From: an uncultured Chloroflexota bacterium
GTDB taxonomy: Bacteria > Chloroflexota > Dehalococcoidia > UBA3495
Assembly: GCA_913031095.1 (NCBI GenBank)
Contig: CAJWGH010000078.1
Span: 1-5,766, forward strand
Length of the DNA: 5,766 nucleotides
Direction: 5' to 3'
Shown: piece by piece, positions 5,757 to 5,766 of the stretch
Layout: each line of letters starts with the position of its first letter
How positions within the stretch are numbered: the first letter of the stretch is position 1
Program-made: the position numbers and the translations under genes
The notes under the pieces: generated by a model
Databases searched by the model: none
The model's input: the letters and a program-made list of their open reading frames with translations, nothing else
What the model was told of the DNA's origin: nothing

Positions 5757-5766
5757 ACTAAACCAC

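Noticed and set aside
1..5766. Search for a defence system, mobile element, CRISPR array, tRNA or biosynthetic cluster
   Set aside because: There are no transposase, integrase, Cas, toxin-antitoxin or reverse-transcriptase motifs, no spaced direct repeats and no cloverleaf structures. The six genes are common enzyme families plus one membrane protein.

Overview
The window is ordinary, tightly packed bacterial chromosome. By eye the GC content is in the mid-50s. It holds six protein-coding genes, no RNA genes, no mobile element and no CRISPR array. The gene content is a GMC-type flavoenzyme, a class III CoA-transferase, a stand-alone Mre11/SbcD-like phosphoesterase, a ribokinase and a zinc-ribbon Nudix hydrolase. 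This mix, together with often weak Shine-Dalgarno sequences, would fit a free-living heterotroph such as an environmental Chloroflexota (SAR202/Dehalococcoidia-like). No marker gene is present, so that placement is only a guess.

Layout: 1-1518 (+) is a GMC oxidoreductase that has lost its first few codons at the window edge. It meets, tail to tail with a 6-bp gap, a two-gene minus-strand unit: a CaiB/BaiF-family CoA-transferase (3494 down to 2295), then a metallophosphoesterase (2244 down to 1525), 50 bp apart. A 129-bp divergent region (3495-3623) separates the CoA-transferase from ribokinase (3624-4559, +). On the minus strand this region carries a very good extended -10 and a clear ribosome binding site. 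The ribokinase side has no Shine-Dalgarno and may be near-leaderless. Ribokinase converges on, and overlaps by 13 bp, a predicted six-helix membrane protein of unknown function (5107 down to 4547). A second divergent region (5108-5255) is centred on a palindromic ATTATAAT that reads as a -10 box on both strands. It leads to a Nudix hydrolase (5256-5756, +) that starts at TTG.

How the genes work together: nothing in the sequence ties them into one pathway. Each looks like a generic metabolic or housekeeping enzyme of uncertain substrate, and the strand pattern gives at least four transcription units. I found no convincing new biological system. The items most worth a second look are an 11-bp perfect inverted repeat inside the start of the Nudix gene, the symmetric divergent -10, an Asp in place of a metal-binding His in the phosphoesterase, and an unusual Cys-Arg-Thr-Cys active-site loop in the GMC enzyme.
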